A stretch of 64,000 bases of DNA from Astropecten irregularis (Eukaryota; Echinodermata; Asteroidea; Paxillosida; Astropectinidae), in NCBI GenBank assembly GCA_963971285.1, contig OZ020245.1:25610096-25674095 (forward strand), in the 5' to 3' direction. The notes beneath the pieces were generated by a model. It was not told where the DNA came from and made no database searches. It worked only from the letters and a program-made list of their open reading frames with translations. Of this stretch, positions 45,301 to 57,900 are shown piece after piece. The stretch's first letter is position 1; every line of letters begins with the position of its first letter. A program made the translations under genes and the position numbers.

Positions 45301-48300
45301 ATTCAGCATTTTGTTTAGGTACCTCCTGAACAGGCCAAAATTTAAAACTATGCAGGAAGTTTTGCATTCTTTGAAGTAGGCAAAGTTGAGCATTCAAGCA
45401 CTGAACTAAGCTGTGGTGGCTTGGCTGTACTTACCAATACACTCCCAATTTTTTTCATTAAGTGGAAATGGACCTGTGGGGAAGGCATATTCAAATGCTT
45501 AGATGTAATAGGAGCAAATGTTGATTCTTACCTCATGTTGTTGGAGCAATTCCTCTGCCTCATCTTTGCTGCTGCATTTGATTGGCTGCACAGTAACCAT
45601 GGAAACCTTTTCCATGGCTTCAAGAACGGGGCGTCTGCACCTGTCCAGCTCAGTCCAACAATCAGCTGCTGCCTGGAGTTTCTTCATGGTGTCACCAATC
45701 TTCTCCTGTGTTTCATGGAATCGGTCATCGGCAGCTTCCAAAGCACTCTGGATGGCATCCTTTTGGGACGGGTCCAAGTCCTGGAGGTGCTGAGCGAGGG
45801 TCTTGAGGTCAGCCAGGATAGGCTGCTTTTTGGCAAGCTGTACGTCGCAGTCCTATCATAAATAAACAAGTTATGGATATGTGGATCGGTTTGCAGAAAC
45901 ACCATGTAATAATCGTTTGTACTTTCACACTTCTATATCGTTCTCACTTCTCGCAATTAGGTCTCAACGTTTCGACTAGTCTGCTCTAGTCCTCATCAGG
46001 ATGCTCTAGTCCTCATCAGGAGACCAAGTTATGGATAAACAAAATGAGCTTAACAGTAAGTGCCATAGAGGCACTGGAAATAACTGTCTCTATTTGACTT
46101 CATTTGTTCTGCTCCTTGCTGGCTTCATGTGGCAGGCAGAATCTTTGAATTACAACACCTGTACTCTGTAGACTTGATCAACCAGGTGAAGTAAGTTCAC
46201 AGAAAATATGAAGCAATGACTCATATGGATAAGGAGCATACAGAATAGTGTAGAAAGTGAGCTCTTGATGCACTGAATAGCAGCACCAAAGCATAACAAG
46301 GCCATCATGACATTTGTTCACAGTAATTGATTACAGAAATTAATATAAAATTACCTGATGGTTTTTCAGACAATCCTGCAAACCATCTTGACTTATCATC
46401 GCCTTCTCCTTGTCCAGGTCAGCATTGATGTGGTCCAATCCAGCTGACAGGGCTTTCTGCTTTGCCCAAAACTCATCCACCATCCGAGCAGCCTCTGAGA
46501 GCTTGTCTTTCTGTAAGGACAGCCGGGTGGCCAGATCATCATGTATGCCTCTCAACCTGGCCATCTCCTTCCCAGCCACCAGGGTCGGCTCTTCCGAAGC
46601 ACTACCACGTGCCTTCACAATCACCTTGGCCTTCTGGACCAGTCTCTCAAGATCCTGACTCCTGTCACGCCACTCTGACAAGGATGGCTGCACCGCCGCA
46701 AGTTTTGCAGACAAACTCTTTATGTCACTCTTTGATATGTTTGGATTATCCAGCGCATCGTGCACCTGTCCCAGCGAAGCGACAGTACCCTGATGAGCTG
46801 TGAGGAACTCAAACAGCAACTTCAGAACCTGCATTCGAGCTGCTGCGATTTCTTGGACATTGTCTTGGAGCATCGAAACACCAGTCACCTTGCGGGAGAT
46901 AGAGAGCTCTTGGGTAGCATCACACTTGGTACTGATTGACTCCACTGAACTGGTCAGGTTTTCAACCCGTTTTGCCTGTGCAGTGACTCTCGCTTGCTGG
47001 GCCTGTTTGGAGGAACCAAAAATTTCATCACACTGAGAATTACAAAAGCAACACACAAAACCTTCTTTTTTATAATTAAAACAAGAGAAAGGAAAGGGTT
47101 ATTCATCGTGGTGGATACAGATAAGGAACAAAGCTGATCAAAGTCACGAGATGTCGTGTTTCTGGTAGCTACATTTCGGCTAGCCTTCATCAGGCAAGAT
47201 AAATAGAAAATGTTGATAGATCGAAACTTATTCCATAGTTCTCTTCAATGGATTCTTATAACCTTTCAGAAATGCTTACTAGAATCTCCTCATTTTAAAA
47301 TATATTGAAACAATTGCATTCAGGATTTCACAAAACGTCTAATACTGCTATAATCTGCTTCATTTCTGCCACTTTGTAAACAAGTTCCCAGAACAATAAA
47401 AAAATACCTCAAGTTTTCCGATTTCTTCCTCCACCTCATCATTATACACCTCCAGCCATTCCGAGAGATTTCTCTCTTGTTGTTGGAGGTCACAGGTTAG
47501 TGTCTCCACCTCTCTCATAAACTCCCGCCGATCTCTCAAGGTTCTGGCAACTGTCTCCTTCTCCTCTTGGAGGGCTGTTGCGGCAGCCACTAGTCTTCCA
47601 TCCAGATTCTGGAGGTCATCAGTGAGCTTGGCTCTGCCTAGGGGATCGGAGCAGTGATGGTCCTGGAGGGTTTGGTTTAAAGTGTGGAAACTGTCCACAT
47701 CGGGTTGGGATGACTGGTACATGGCAGAGAGGTCCTGTTTAGAGAGGATAAGAGAGAAACATTCACTTACCACTTAGATGAGTACATAGCTGCAATTGTA
47801 ATGGAAACCAAATACATGTGACTCCACAGAGCAAAATGAGTAAAAAGCCACCAAAGCTGATTTTCAGAAACATGAAATTGAAAGATGTGGCAAGATGCGG
47901 ATCAACAGGAATTTCTGACATTTCCCCCCAAATGCGGTCCTTGTTTTGTCAGAATCTACAAGAGTGATATCCCACAGTGTGTAGCTAAACTTGTCGTGAG
48001 TGAAAATTTGATCTTATGACTCTTTATGTGACACAAACAATAATAACAGCAACAGTCTAACCTCAAGAGCAGCAAGTTGCTCCTCCAACTTCCTTGTGCT
48101 CCCAGTAGAATCTCTGCAGTGCCTCTCTTGACCTTCCTCCAGGCCCTCTAGTGCCTCATGCAACCTCTGCTTAACAGCCTCATACTCCCTCCACACTGAT
48201 TCCTTCTCCCTCAGGTCAAGCTTCAGGCTGCTGACCTTCTCCTGGACACTGTCCAAGCGGTCAGTCAAATGACCAACCTTTGACTGGATGGATTTGCTGG

Positions 48301-51300
48301 GAGTCAGCTGGTTGGATAGTTGTTGGATGCTGGCCATGACGGGTTGGTGCTCAGCCAGACCCCTGGAGATGGCCTATAGATGGGCCAAATGCAAGTTGTA
48401 AAATAAGATATTATTAGTTCAATGATGATTTTCTTAGGATTTTCAACATCAGAATCTTACATGAGATACTACATGCTTGATCTCTTCAACTGATACAGTA
48501 CTTACAGTACTTACAAACTCATTTTCAAAACAATTTCTAATTATGATTAGAAATAAACAAATTGTTTACAACTGTTCTCTTAACACCCACTGATACATAT
48601 TTGGTGCATCACACTTTTGTGAGTCCTGGCAAAAAACCTGCGGAGTATACTGACTGGAATATAAAGTGATGCAACTTGCTTCATCCAAACCACCTGCTTC
48701 AGCAGAAACATTTTGTAATAACAGGACTGCAATTGCAATGACTTGGTTCATCACATCCGACTGCTAGGGGCCAATTTCATAGAGCTGCTAAGCACAAAAA
48801 ATTGCTAAGCATGACATTTCTGCTTTAATAAAAACAGGATCAACAACCAAATTTCCTTTTGTTGTGTATCACTTGCAATTGTTCTTTGGCTGTTGTTCGC
48901 TGACCAAGAATATCAAATCAAATTTTCAATGGTGGTTTGTTTTATTGGGCAAGCCATTTTTATTGTAAACATTTTTTTTTTGTGCTAATCATCTCTATGA
49001 AATTGGCCCCAGAGCCCTTAGATGGGGTCAAGATGAGAGATCAATGCAATAACACTTGATAATATACCTCCTGGTCAGCGATGAGCTGCTCGACTGCCTC
49101 CAATGAGCCACAGTCCATGCCGGAAGCATCTCCCTCCAGTCCCTTCTCAGCATGCTCCAACCACTGGCTGAGCTGCTCCACCTGCTGCTGATACAACTGC
49201 CAGTGAGACACGTCCTCAGCTAGCTTGGCACTCTGCAGCTTAGCCCTAGAGCACAGGGTCTCCCACATGGTGTGGAGACTGACCTGTTCTGCCATCAGTG
49301 CCTGGGTTTCTAGGGGTGGTATGTCGTGAGTGAGGTCTTGTAGTGATCGTTCCTGGGCTTCCAGGTCCTGCTGCTTGTCATAGATCTCAGTGAACAAAGC
49401 CTGCGAGTTTACAAAATGTGCACAGCAATGCCATATTGATGAAATGGTAAATTCATAACAATTTATCAGAATAACAACTTCATTATTACATTATAAAATA
49501 TTATATGTTACGATCTGCCTGCTGCAAAATATAGTCATTATAAACATTTGCTAATATGCTAAATGTGAATCAAAATCAAGCAGCAAAGAGTTGTATCGGT
49601 CAAGTTAACATCAAAACTTTTCACTGAATTTGATGGCACTTAACGGAACACGCAATCAACTGTAACAAACATCGAAGATGAACAAAAGTTGGAGGAAAGC
49701 CAGCAGCTGATTTCTCGAAACTTTACGCCATGGCGTAAGTCCAACTTACGCCACAAATGTTGCGTAAGTGGCGCAACTTACGCAACATTTGTTGCGTAAG
49801 TGGACTTACGCCATTGGCGTAAAGTTTCGTGAAATCGGCTGCTGGACTGTAAAGTAGGACTGTCGAACTCAGCATAAAAGTGTCCCAACCTGAATTAAAA
49901 TAAGTGATGGGGGGTAACAAGAATAACCTCCCTTAACCTGACTCAGGCTTAATGAGGTAACATACCTTGGCCTGTCTGAGGGCTTGCTCCGGCATACCTG
50001 AAGCCCCCTCAATCTCATCTAGCTTGGATGCAGTCTCCTCAAGCCATGCAGCCATCTGTGCCTTGTCGGCTTCCTGCTTCTTCCAGCGATCTTCCAGTCC
50101 CCTCAGGCAGTCCAGCCTGGAGACAATCTCATCGTGGACAGATGCATTCCTAGACTCAAGGTCCTGCAGGCTCTCTCGGAGGTTCCCCTGCATGGCATCG
50201 TCTGTGGCCGCTGTTTGCATTTGGACGTTCAAGTGTCTCAGCGACATCAAGAGCGGCTTGAGATTGATCTGTTCATCTTGTAAGGCCTTCATGAGACAAA
50301 AGAAAAAACACACAAATTATGAAAAGTACGAGGCTAGCAAATTTACAGCACAATCTTATAGATGCAGATTACCAAAGGATATAATTATGGCAGCCATTTA
50401 CCCTCATCAAAAATGATATGCATATGAGGAAAATGTGTATTGAACTGCACTCTAGTGTCAGTGATTTCATCCATCGTGATGAAACTTGTGAACCTGTTAG
50501 TCTATCCTTAAAACAGCTGTGATAGCTCTTTTAAGGATAGACTCACACGTTTTGTAAATATGAATTATAAAGACTTCCACTTTCATGAACAACACTGTAA
50601 TGTTATCAAAATAACAAACAGTACTAACCCAATTGATTTTGAGCACAAAAGTTTATTAAATTCACAGGGTTTGTACTTCCCAATTTGTTGTTTGTGCAGA
50701 ATATGTTCCTTTTAGGCAGATAGCAGAGCAGCCATTTTATGTGTGTAATTGAGATCCCATAATAACTAACAAAGTTCCCTCAGATTGTTTTGTTTCCTTT
50801 TCTCTAACAAAGGTCTCTACTTCTCTAGTTCCAAGAAGTCCTCTCCTCACATCATTCATAGTTTGTGTGTGATTCACACTTGTTTGTGTCTATCTCTGCC
50901 ATTCAAGCCTTGACAAAGATTCTGGCAGACTTAAGCTCCCAGGCCCTTCAATCATTTTGCTGATTATATTATCACAAACTTAACAAGTATAAAGATGTCA
51001 TATACCTTCACAGCATTCAGCTTCTCTTGTACCGGTACCAGACCAGGGAGTGACACAACCTCTTGCACCACAGCCTCTGCTTCCTCAAGAAAGGATTCCA
51101 GCTTTTGTTTCTCGTTCTCGTATGTCTCCAGCTGTTTTAGACACTCCTACAGAGTGAAGAAAGAAGATATGACTACAATCTAAAACATAGTGAGTGATTC
51201 ATACAGTGCAAGACACATAATACAACACCTGGGATTGATTTCACAAAGCCCTAGGATCAATAATGAATTGAGTAAGGAAGGATAACTCATATCCAAAGTA

Positions 51301-51867
51301 GGGTTGCAATGCCTCATAAGTCCTACGATTTGTAGTAAGTTACGATGAGTTTGGTGAAATCGACTCATGTTCACAAATAACGCACCATCTCAAAACTCAA
51401 GAATCGATGGAGTGTCAAAAATTTCTTCTTGGAACCATGAATACTAATTAAAGTTATTAAAGTAACTCATGCGCGGGCATTAAATTTTGCAGAGGCCATT
51501 TAGAAAATTTACTTTTTCTAATGCAAGTGCTACTAATATAGGAAAATAAGCCTTGTCATCCTTAAAGAGTGAAATTCAGGCTTGCATAAGGTCTGTTTCT
51601 TTCACTCAAAATCCTAGTCAGGATCACAGCACCACATTGAGTCACTTTGGGAATCTATTGCAAAATCTGACCCTAGATCGCTGTCAGTGGGAATTAAGCA
51701 CAGCCTCCTGTGATTGCCAACGTCAGGAGTCCAACTATCAAAGGTTTGTCTAGTGTACTGTACCTGGAGATGCTGCAACCTGAGGGCAGCTTTGGTCCGG
51801 GCATCCCTCCAAGCCCTGTCTACTTCAGTAGCCTCATGGCCCACTTTATCTGACATTGTGACAGGTG

Positions 51868-51904
<37 letters not shown>

Positions 51905-54900
51905 CAGGTCGTGACCACTGTGGATCAGCTCTTTGATTTCAGGCTCACACTGCTGCATCTCTCGATCCCGTTCCTGTTTGGAAGTGGACACCAATAATTG
52001 AAATGAAACTGTACAACAATTGAAAATTATCAACATCTCTCTTTATTGTCATAAAAATATACCTTCAAAGGACATCAGACCAGTCAACTCGTTCATAAAC
52101 TGCATATTTCCTTTCAAGACAAAAAAGCATTTTGACTTCATGCTGGAATAAATTTAGACATCCTCCCAGCTTTTGCACTGCCAAGACTAATACACATCTT
52201 TCCAGATTACAATGCAATCACTGCAGATAAGAATAAGAACTAGATGCACAAATTTTAGTACCATTACCGAAAAAGACACTTTAAAAAGTCACTTTATTTT
52301 TTCACAAACCATTTGTTGTTCCAGCTGCCTCTGCATGGCAATAAGGTCCGTCCAGTCGACAGGCTCTTGCATCTGAGCTCTGACCTCCTTGAGCCATTCT
52401 ATCATCTTCTCCGTCCTCTCCAGATACGTGAACATCATCGTCAGGGCAACAATCTCCACGGGGAACTGGTGGAGGTCATCCAGGGCCAGTTTGTGGCTGC
52501 GCATAACGCTGGTCAGCTGGCGTTCTGCTGCTAACCTCTGCTGGGCTGGGCAGTCTGGGGCAAGATCCTTGAGTGTGGAGTTCAGCCAAGCAAGCTCACC
52601 GTGGGTCTCCTCGGCCATCTCTGATAGCAACTACATTTTGTATTTTAAGAAAAGGAAAAATACAACAAAATCACTAAATAGCAATCAAACAGTGCGAGCA
52701 TGCACTGCTGCAGCGCTTTGCCACATCTACCTTTGAGCGGTACTCTTTCTGTCTTCTGATGGCCATCCCCCAGACAGCCACGCGACCCATCCCCATCTCA
52801 GCAAAATAACAATCCATCTGACACAACCACGTGTCATGTGGACGCCCTACTTGGCGAGTCCTACCAGTAGGTTCTCTCGGAGAGAGAACTCGCCTGGCAG
52901 GATCACTCCCAGGGAATCTAGCCACATGACCGTACAATCGCATCTGGCGCAAAGTACAAGATAATTGGTCAACCATTAGAACAATGTTCAGCTGCAGTCT
53001 AACTGCATACGGACTCACTAACTTCAAAAGAGTGACTTTGGTGGATTCTATAGTTGCCAAAGGTCATAGTTTGCTTTGAAGATGCATTTGTTGATAACCT
53101 CCTTAATAAAGCTGTGTAATGCCTAAACCAATGGGAGACTTTGGAGCTGGGACTTCAACTGGATAGCGCAAATGCACAACAACGTGCGCATGCTTACAAC
53201 AACGCATGCATGCTCACAATTGTGTGCGCATGCTCAGAGCTAACAAAAAAGAGATTTCAGTCTGCTGCCACCAACGTCTCAAAGTCTCCCTTTATCACCA
53301 CCAAAAAATATATATGCAGCTGGGAACCTTTGAGGTACACCGTTGCAGTATATCTCTATGACGCATTCCTTGGACTTAAGCCAAGTGGGTCCAGCAAATC
53401 CATGGAGTTATGGTACTAGAGACACATCATCCTGGATTCAGGATGGTGCAAAGCAGCAATATGACTTACCTCAAACTTCATGCATAACCTCCTAAAGTCC
53501 TCATGATCAGTTGATGTCTTGATGGAGGCCATCACATCATTAGTATCAGTCACCCACTGCATCAAGGCTTCCAATCTACAATAACATTCAAAATACAGAT
53601 TTGAACAGCTGATCCTCAGAACTGGTCATATCACCCGCACGGCCAGGGATGATTGAAAGCCAGAGAAGGCTTGCGAATGTCTGCTAAGCTACACGTACCT
53701 GACTGATAATGATGTTGATGATAATATACAATTTTGTATAAGTTGCTGATTAGAGTTACAATCAAACTTCTGAAATTGGATTTGAACCTACTGTAACAGC
53801 ACTCTACCAACTGACCTATCTAGCTCTATTATGGCGATGTCCCTAATACTCAATTATTTTTGTTCTTTTGGCAGTCAGAACCCATCAAGCAACTCACATA
53901 CCGCTGCTATATCACATACACGCAATATCAGCAATGCTGCAACCTGAGAAACGGTACATGGGAGATCACTCAAAGAGGATGCAGCTGATGGTCTCTGTAC
54001 CTTTCACTGTATTCCTTCCACATTCCAGGCAAACTCTGAAGCTTCTTGGCCAAATCCAGGACCTGCTGCCTGAGATCAACGTGTCTGCCCTGGCCCTGGT
54101 GAATAGCCTGGGTCAGAGGTGAAGGGTCACATTTGGGGTCAAGGGTCATCAACTGCCGCTGTATGTCCTCCATGGTGCGGATACAATCTGAACAGAACTC
54201 CAGAGGTTTCTGTTTTGAGAAGTAATTCTGCCAAGAAAAAAAAAAAGAGGCATAAAGAAATGAAATGATGATAATGCTCAGAGTCCAATGAAACAACTTT
54301 TAGAATGTATGTCATGGTTCTGCCATGATATGCCAGTAGTATGTGGTTATATTTGCATACTGGACACAAGATAAAGAACGGTTATAGGACACAACTGATC
54401 AAATCCTAGTCCTAATATGACTAAAAAGTAAGGCCACTCAGTAAAACAGATTTACTTTCATATAGGTCATCTGGATTGGTAAATATAGTGAGCACAAATA
54501 ATCAATTCTGAATAAGAAACTAATTGAGACAAGCAATATGACTCAAAACGAGTCAAATGCAGAGAGTTGCTGCAGTACACAGCCTACTGCCTAGTATATG
54601 AGTATCAACCATTCAACTCTGTGTCACTACATACGAATGTCTGATACATGCGTGCATGCAAATTTTATGCAATGCGGCTCATCATCACCCAATCAGATCT
54701 GTTTTGAGAATATTTTCGTCAGGATCGTGATGGAGGATGTTGATCAATTCTGGGCATCACGCAGCAGCTAGCTAGTCTACGTGATAGACGACAGAAGATG
54801 CCCCCAGATTAGTCAAAACTTAAGAGAGGTCAGTGCTGGGTTGGTTTGCACAATTAATCATGAAATCTGCTCGCATGTGATAGACGCTCGCTCGCTGAAC

Positions 54901-57900
54901 ATGCTGAATGGCGAGTGCGTCTATCACATAGACTACCTACTGGCAGGATCCTTAGCTGATGTAGCAGACTTACCATGTGTCTGTCCATGACATCAGCGGG
55001 TGTCTGGCCCTCCTTGAGAGCATGATGCTCTCCCGCAATCTCATCCCCTACCTCCTGGAACTTGTCATCAAGACTCTCTTTAGCCTGATGGAACTTCAAC
55101 TGACACAATTTCAACGGGGCTGCTCGCATCAGTGCCTGAACAAGAAGGGTGTGAACTGGGTTTAATATTGTGAACATGTACAAGAATAGTACTTACATTT
55201 TTGCATGCTAGCTTTTTGGCATTTCAATTCCGAAAAATAATTTCTAAGGTCAACTAAGGTCAGTTTCTAGTACTAGCACAATCTGTGTCAACATTCATTA
55301 CCAAAGAAAAATTTGCAAATCCATTTTAGCAAACAACAATTTTGATCACAAAAGTGGTCAGGGTTCAATTTCATGGATGCCCAATACAACTAACCATAAT
55401 TAAAAAATTCCATTTGATAATCATGGTCAGTGAACAACAGCCAAAGAACAATCACAAGTGATACACAACACATGGACATTTCATTATTAGTCCTGACAGA
55501 AATTTCATGGTTAGCAAACAAGAAATTGTGCTAAGCAGGGCCGTGAAATTGGCCCAAGGTGGGTAAACTGAATTCAAGATTTATACAAATGGTCAGAAAA
55601 AAAGGAGTATTTTTCAATGTGGCATCAGTGAGTGTCCCTACTCTTGATATCCGTTTAGCTGACCTGATACTTGTCCTGCTGAGCTCGTACCCTCTGCTGT
55701 ACTTGCTCTCTCTCTGCTGGGGATAGGGAGTGGAGTACGTCCTGACTGGTGGACAGGAATCGAGTCAGAGCCTCTGGCTGTCCAGACTCAAACCAGGCCT
55801 GGAGACAGAAGACGATTTACAAGAAGAATACTTACCATTAAGGTGATTCTCTTATTACAGAGAAAACAACATTCAAGTGGTCTTTCTGTTGTTGTTTTTT
55901 TCAACTGACTGGTCCTTTGGTTAAATAAGCTGCTTGTTGTTTAAATCCCATCCCTTCTCCATCATTGTCACCAAATCCCATACATGTGAAGTGCTCATAG
56001 CGTATGTTCCCAAACAGTGCCTCATTTTTGGATTCCTTAAGACTGAAATTCCCAGAAGACCAAGAAGAAGACAATCCTTTGCTCCATCAAGCCCCAAAAT
56101 AGCAGACATAGATAGTGTGATATAACATTCAATTTGTGGAAAAGTGGAATATTTGATTCGATATGGTTAATTGTGCCTCACCTTATGGCTCTCAAGCTGT
56201 TTGTCGACTGGTCCTCTGTGCTCTTGCAAGTGTTTCCTGGCCTGTTGCAGCCAATCAGCAAACTCAGCTTCGGTGGCCTCAAAGCCTTGTAATTCCTTCT
56301 GCTGTCCGGTCAGCTTCTCCTCCCTATCAAGCGCTAAGTCCACCACAGTCTGTGTAACAATGTAGGTATTCAATGAAATGTAGGACACAGCATTGCAGCC
56401 AGGGAAAGCTGAAATCCCATCATACTCTTACTAAGTAAGCTTCAATTAACGTTTTAATCATGCCCACTTAAGCCATGGTGACTAACATAATTATCCCACT
56501 AAATGTGTTATCAGTCAGAAAACCTCAACCTTTGACCTCTCAGACACAAATCAAAATGTCTCAGAAGGACCAACTCCATAAGAGCCTTCACGAAATGAGG
56601 CTTGAGACTAGGCTTGGAATTCATTTTGCTGGCGCCATTTTGTGTCCTAAATGAAACAAAGGGCTGGAGATACACGGCGAAGCTGGGACTTACACCTTCA
56701 GCTTCGTCGCGTGGCCTAACCCTGTCGTTTGTGGGCCTCAAATGGCAATAGCGAAATAAGTCCCAAGCCTAGCCTCAAGCCTAGTTTCATAAAGGCCCTA
56801 ACTGAGATATTTTCTGTATTACAATCAGCATCCCAATAAATTTTGAGTTTACCCCGTACAAAAAAAAGTCATGAGGGATGCATCTTTTTGTTTACATCAT
56901 ACAATGAAATGGAAAAGAAAGGAAACTGATTGATTATCTTTTTTTAGTTAACTTGATCAACATCCTCTGGGTTCATTTGATGTATACGTTCTTGTACCAA
57001 CCTTATAGTGCAGCTGGATGCTTGCAGTGGATGTCTCCAGCGCGGTAGTCTCTGTATACGTCTCATTGTTCAGGCTGATGATGTAGCGAACGATGTGATT
57101 TTTGTCATCCAACTGTTGTCCAATGTGGGGTGCCTTTGAGAAATGAGCCTAAAGATCAGGGGGTGAAAACAAGAGAATTTCACAAGTGAACATTCAAACT
57201 GATACCATGCAGCTGCTGATCAGGGCTTATACCCATTCAATAAATGCATGCATTACCTGCTCGTGCCAGCAAAGATCAACAAAGGCATATTATTCTATAA
57301 GCATTTATTTCAGCCAACTTATAACCAGCAATCCCAGCATCATCCGAGTCAGGCAACCAGTCACCCTCATGAATATGAACAGAGCACACTGTTTTGAACA
57401 TCAAGTATTTAAACCATTGGTTCTTTTCAGAACCACGCACACTCAAAGAGGAGATTACATGGCATCACCACAAACCTTATTCATTTAAACAGAATAAAAA
57501 AGGTAAAATAACAAGTCACTTTAATGTAATGATTCTGTTTTTAGGCAAGTGGGTGGGGTATTCATTGTACCTTATGTTTTTTAAGAAGGTCCTCCATCTC
57601 CTCAGGATGCAGTACCATCGGTTTGGACATCTTCTCATCCTGGGACCGCATCATGGCCTCCCCGACCTGAATCCATCCCTCAATGTCCTCCAAGCCGTCC
57701 TCATACTGCCGGAGTGCCGACACCATCTCATTGGTGGCTTTGGCACGGGATGGAATGGAGTCCCGGACGGCAGTCAGCCGGTCCTTGATGGTCCGTAAGG
57801 TGTTGACCATGGCGGCTGTCTCCTCCTTGGAGCAAGTTTTGACCAGCGACTGGCCGAGCTGCGACAGGTGCTTGAAGTTGAATTCATGGCCTGGTACTTG

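Noticed and set aside
45421..45861. 146-residue plus-strand ORF
   Set aside because: Antisense shadow of exon 20; no motif, and the minus frame has heptads and splice sites.
47135..47200. Functional hammerhead ribozyme
   Set aside because: Core boxes exist but no stem I pairing and a bulged stem II; kept only as a degenerate remnant.
49967..50416. 149-residue plus-strand ORF
   Set aside because: Ser/Cys-rich antisense of exon 15, typical shadow of a Glu/Gln/Leu-rich coiled coil.
52674..53060. 128-residue minus ORF as an exon of the main gene
   Set aside because: It is a LINE RT tail lying inside the intron between exons 11 and 12; no spectrin pattern and phases do not fit.
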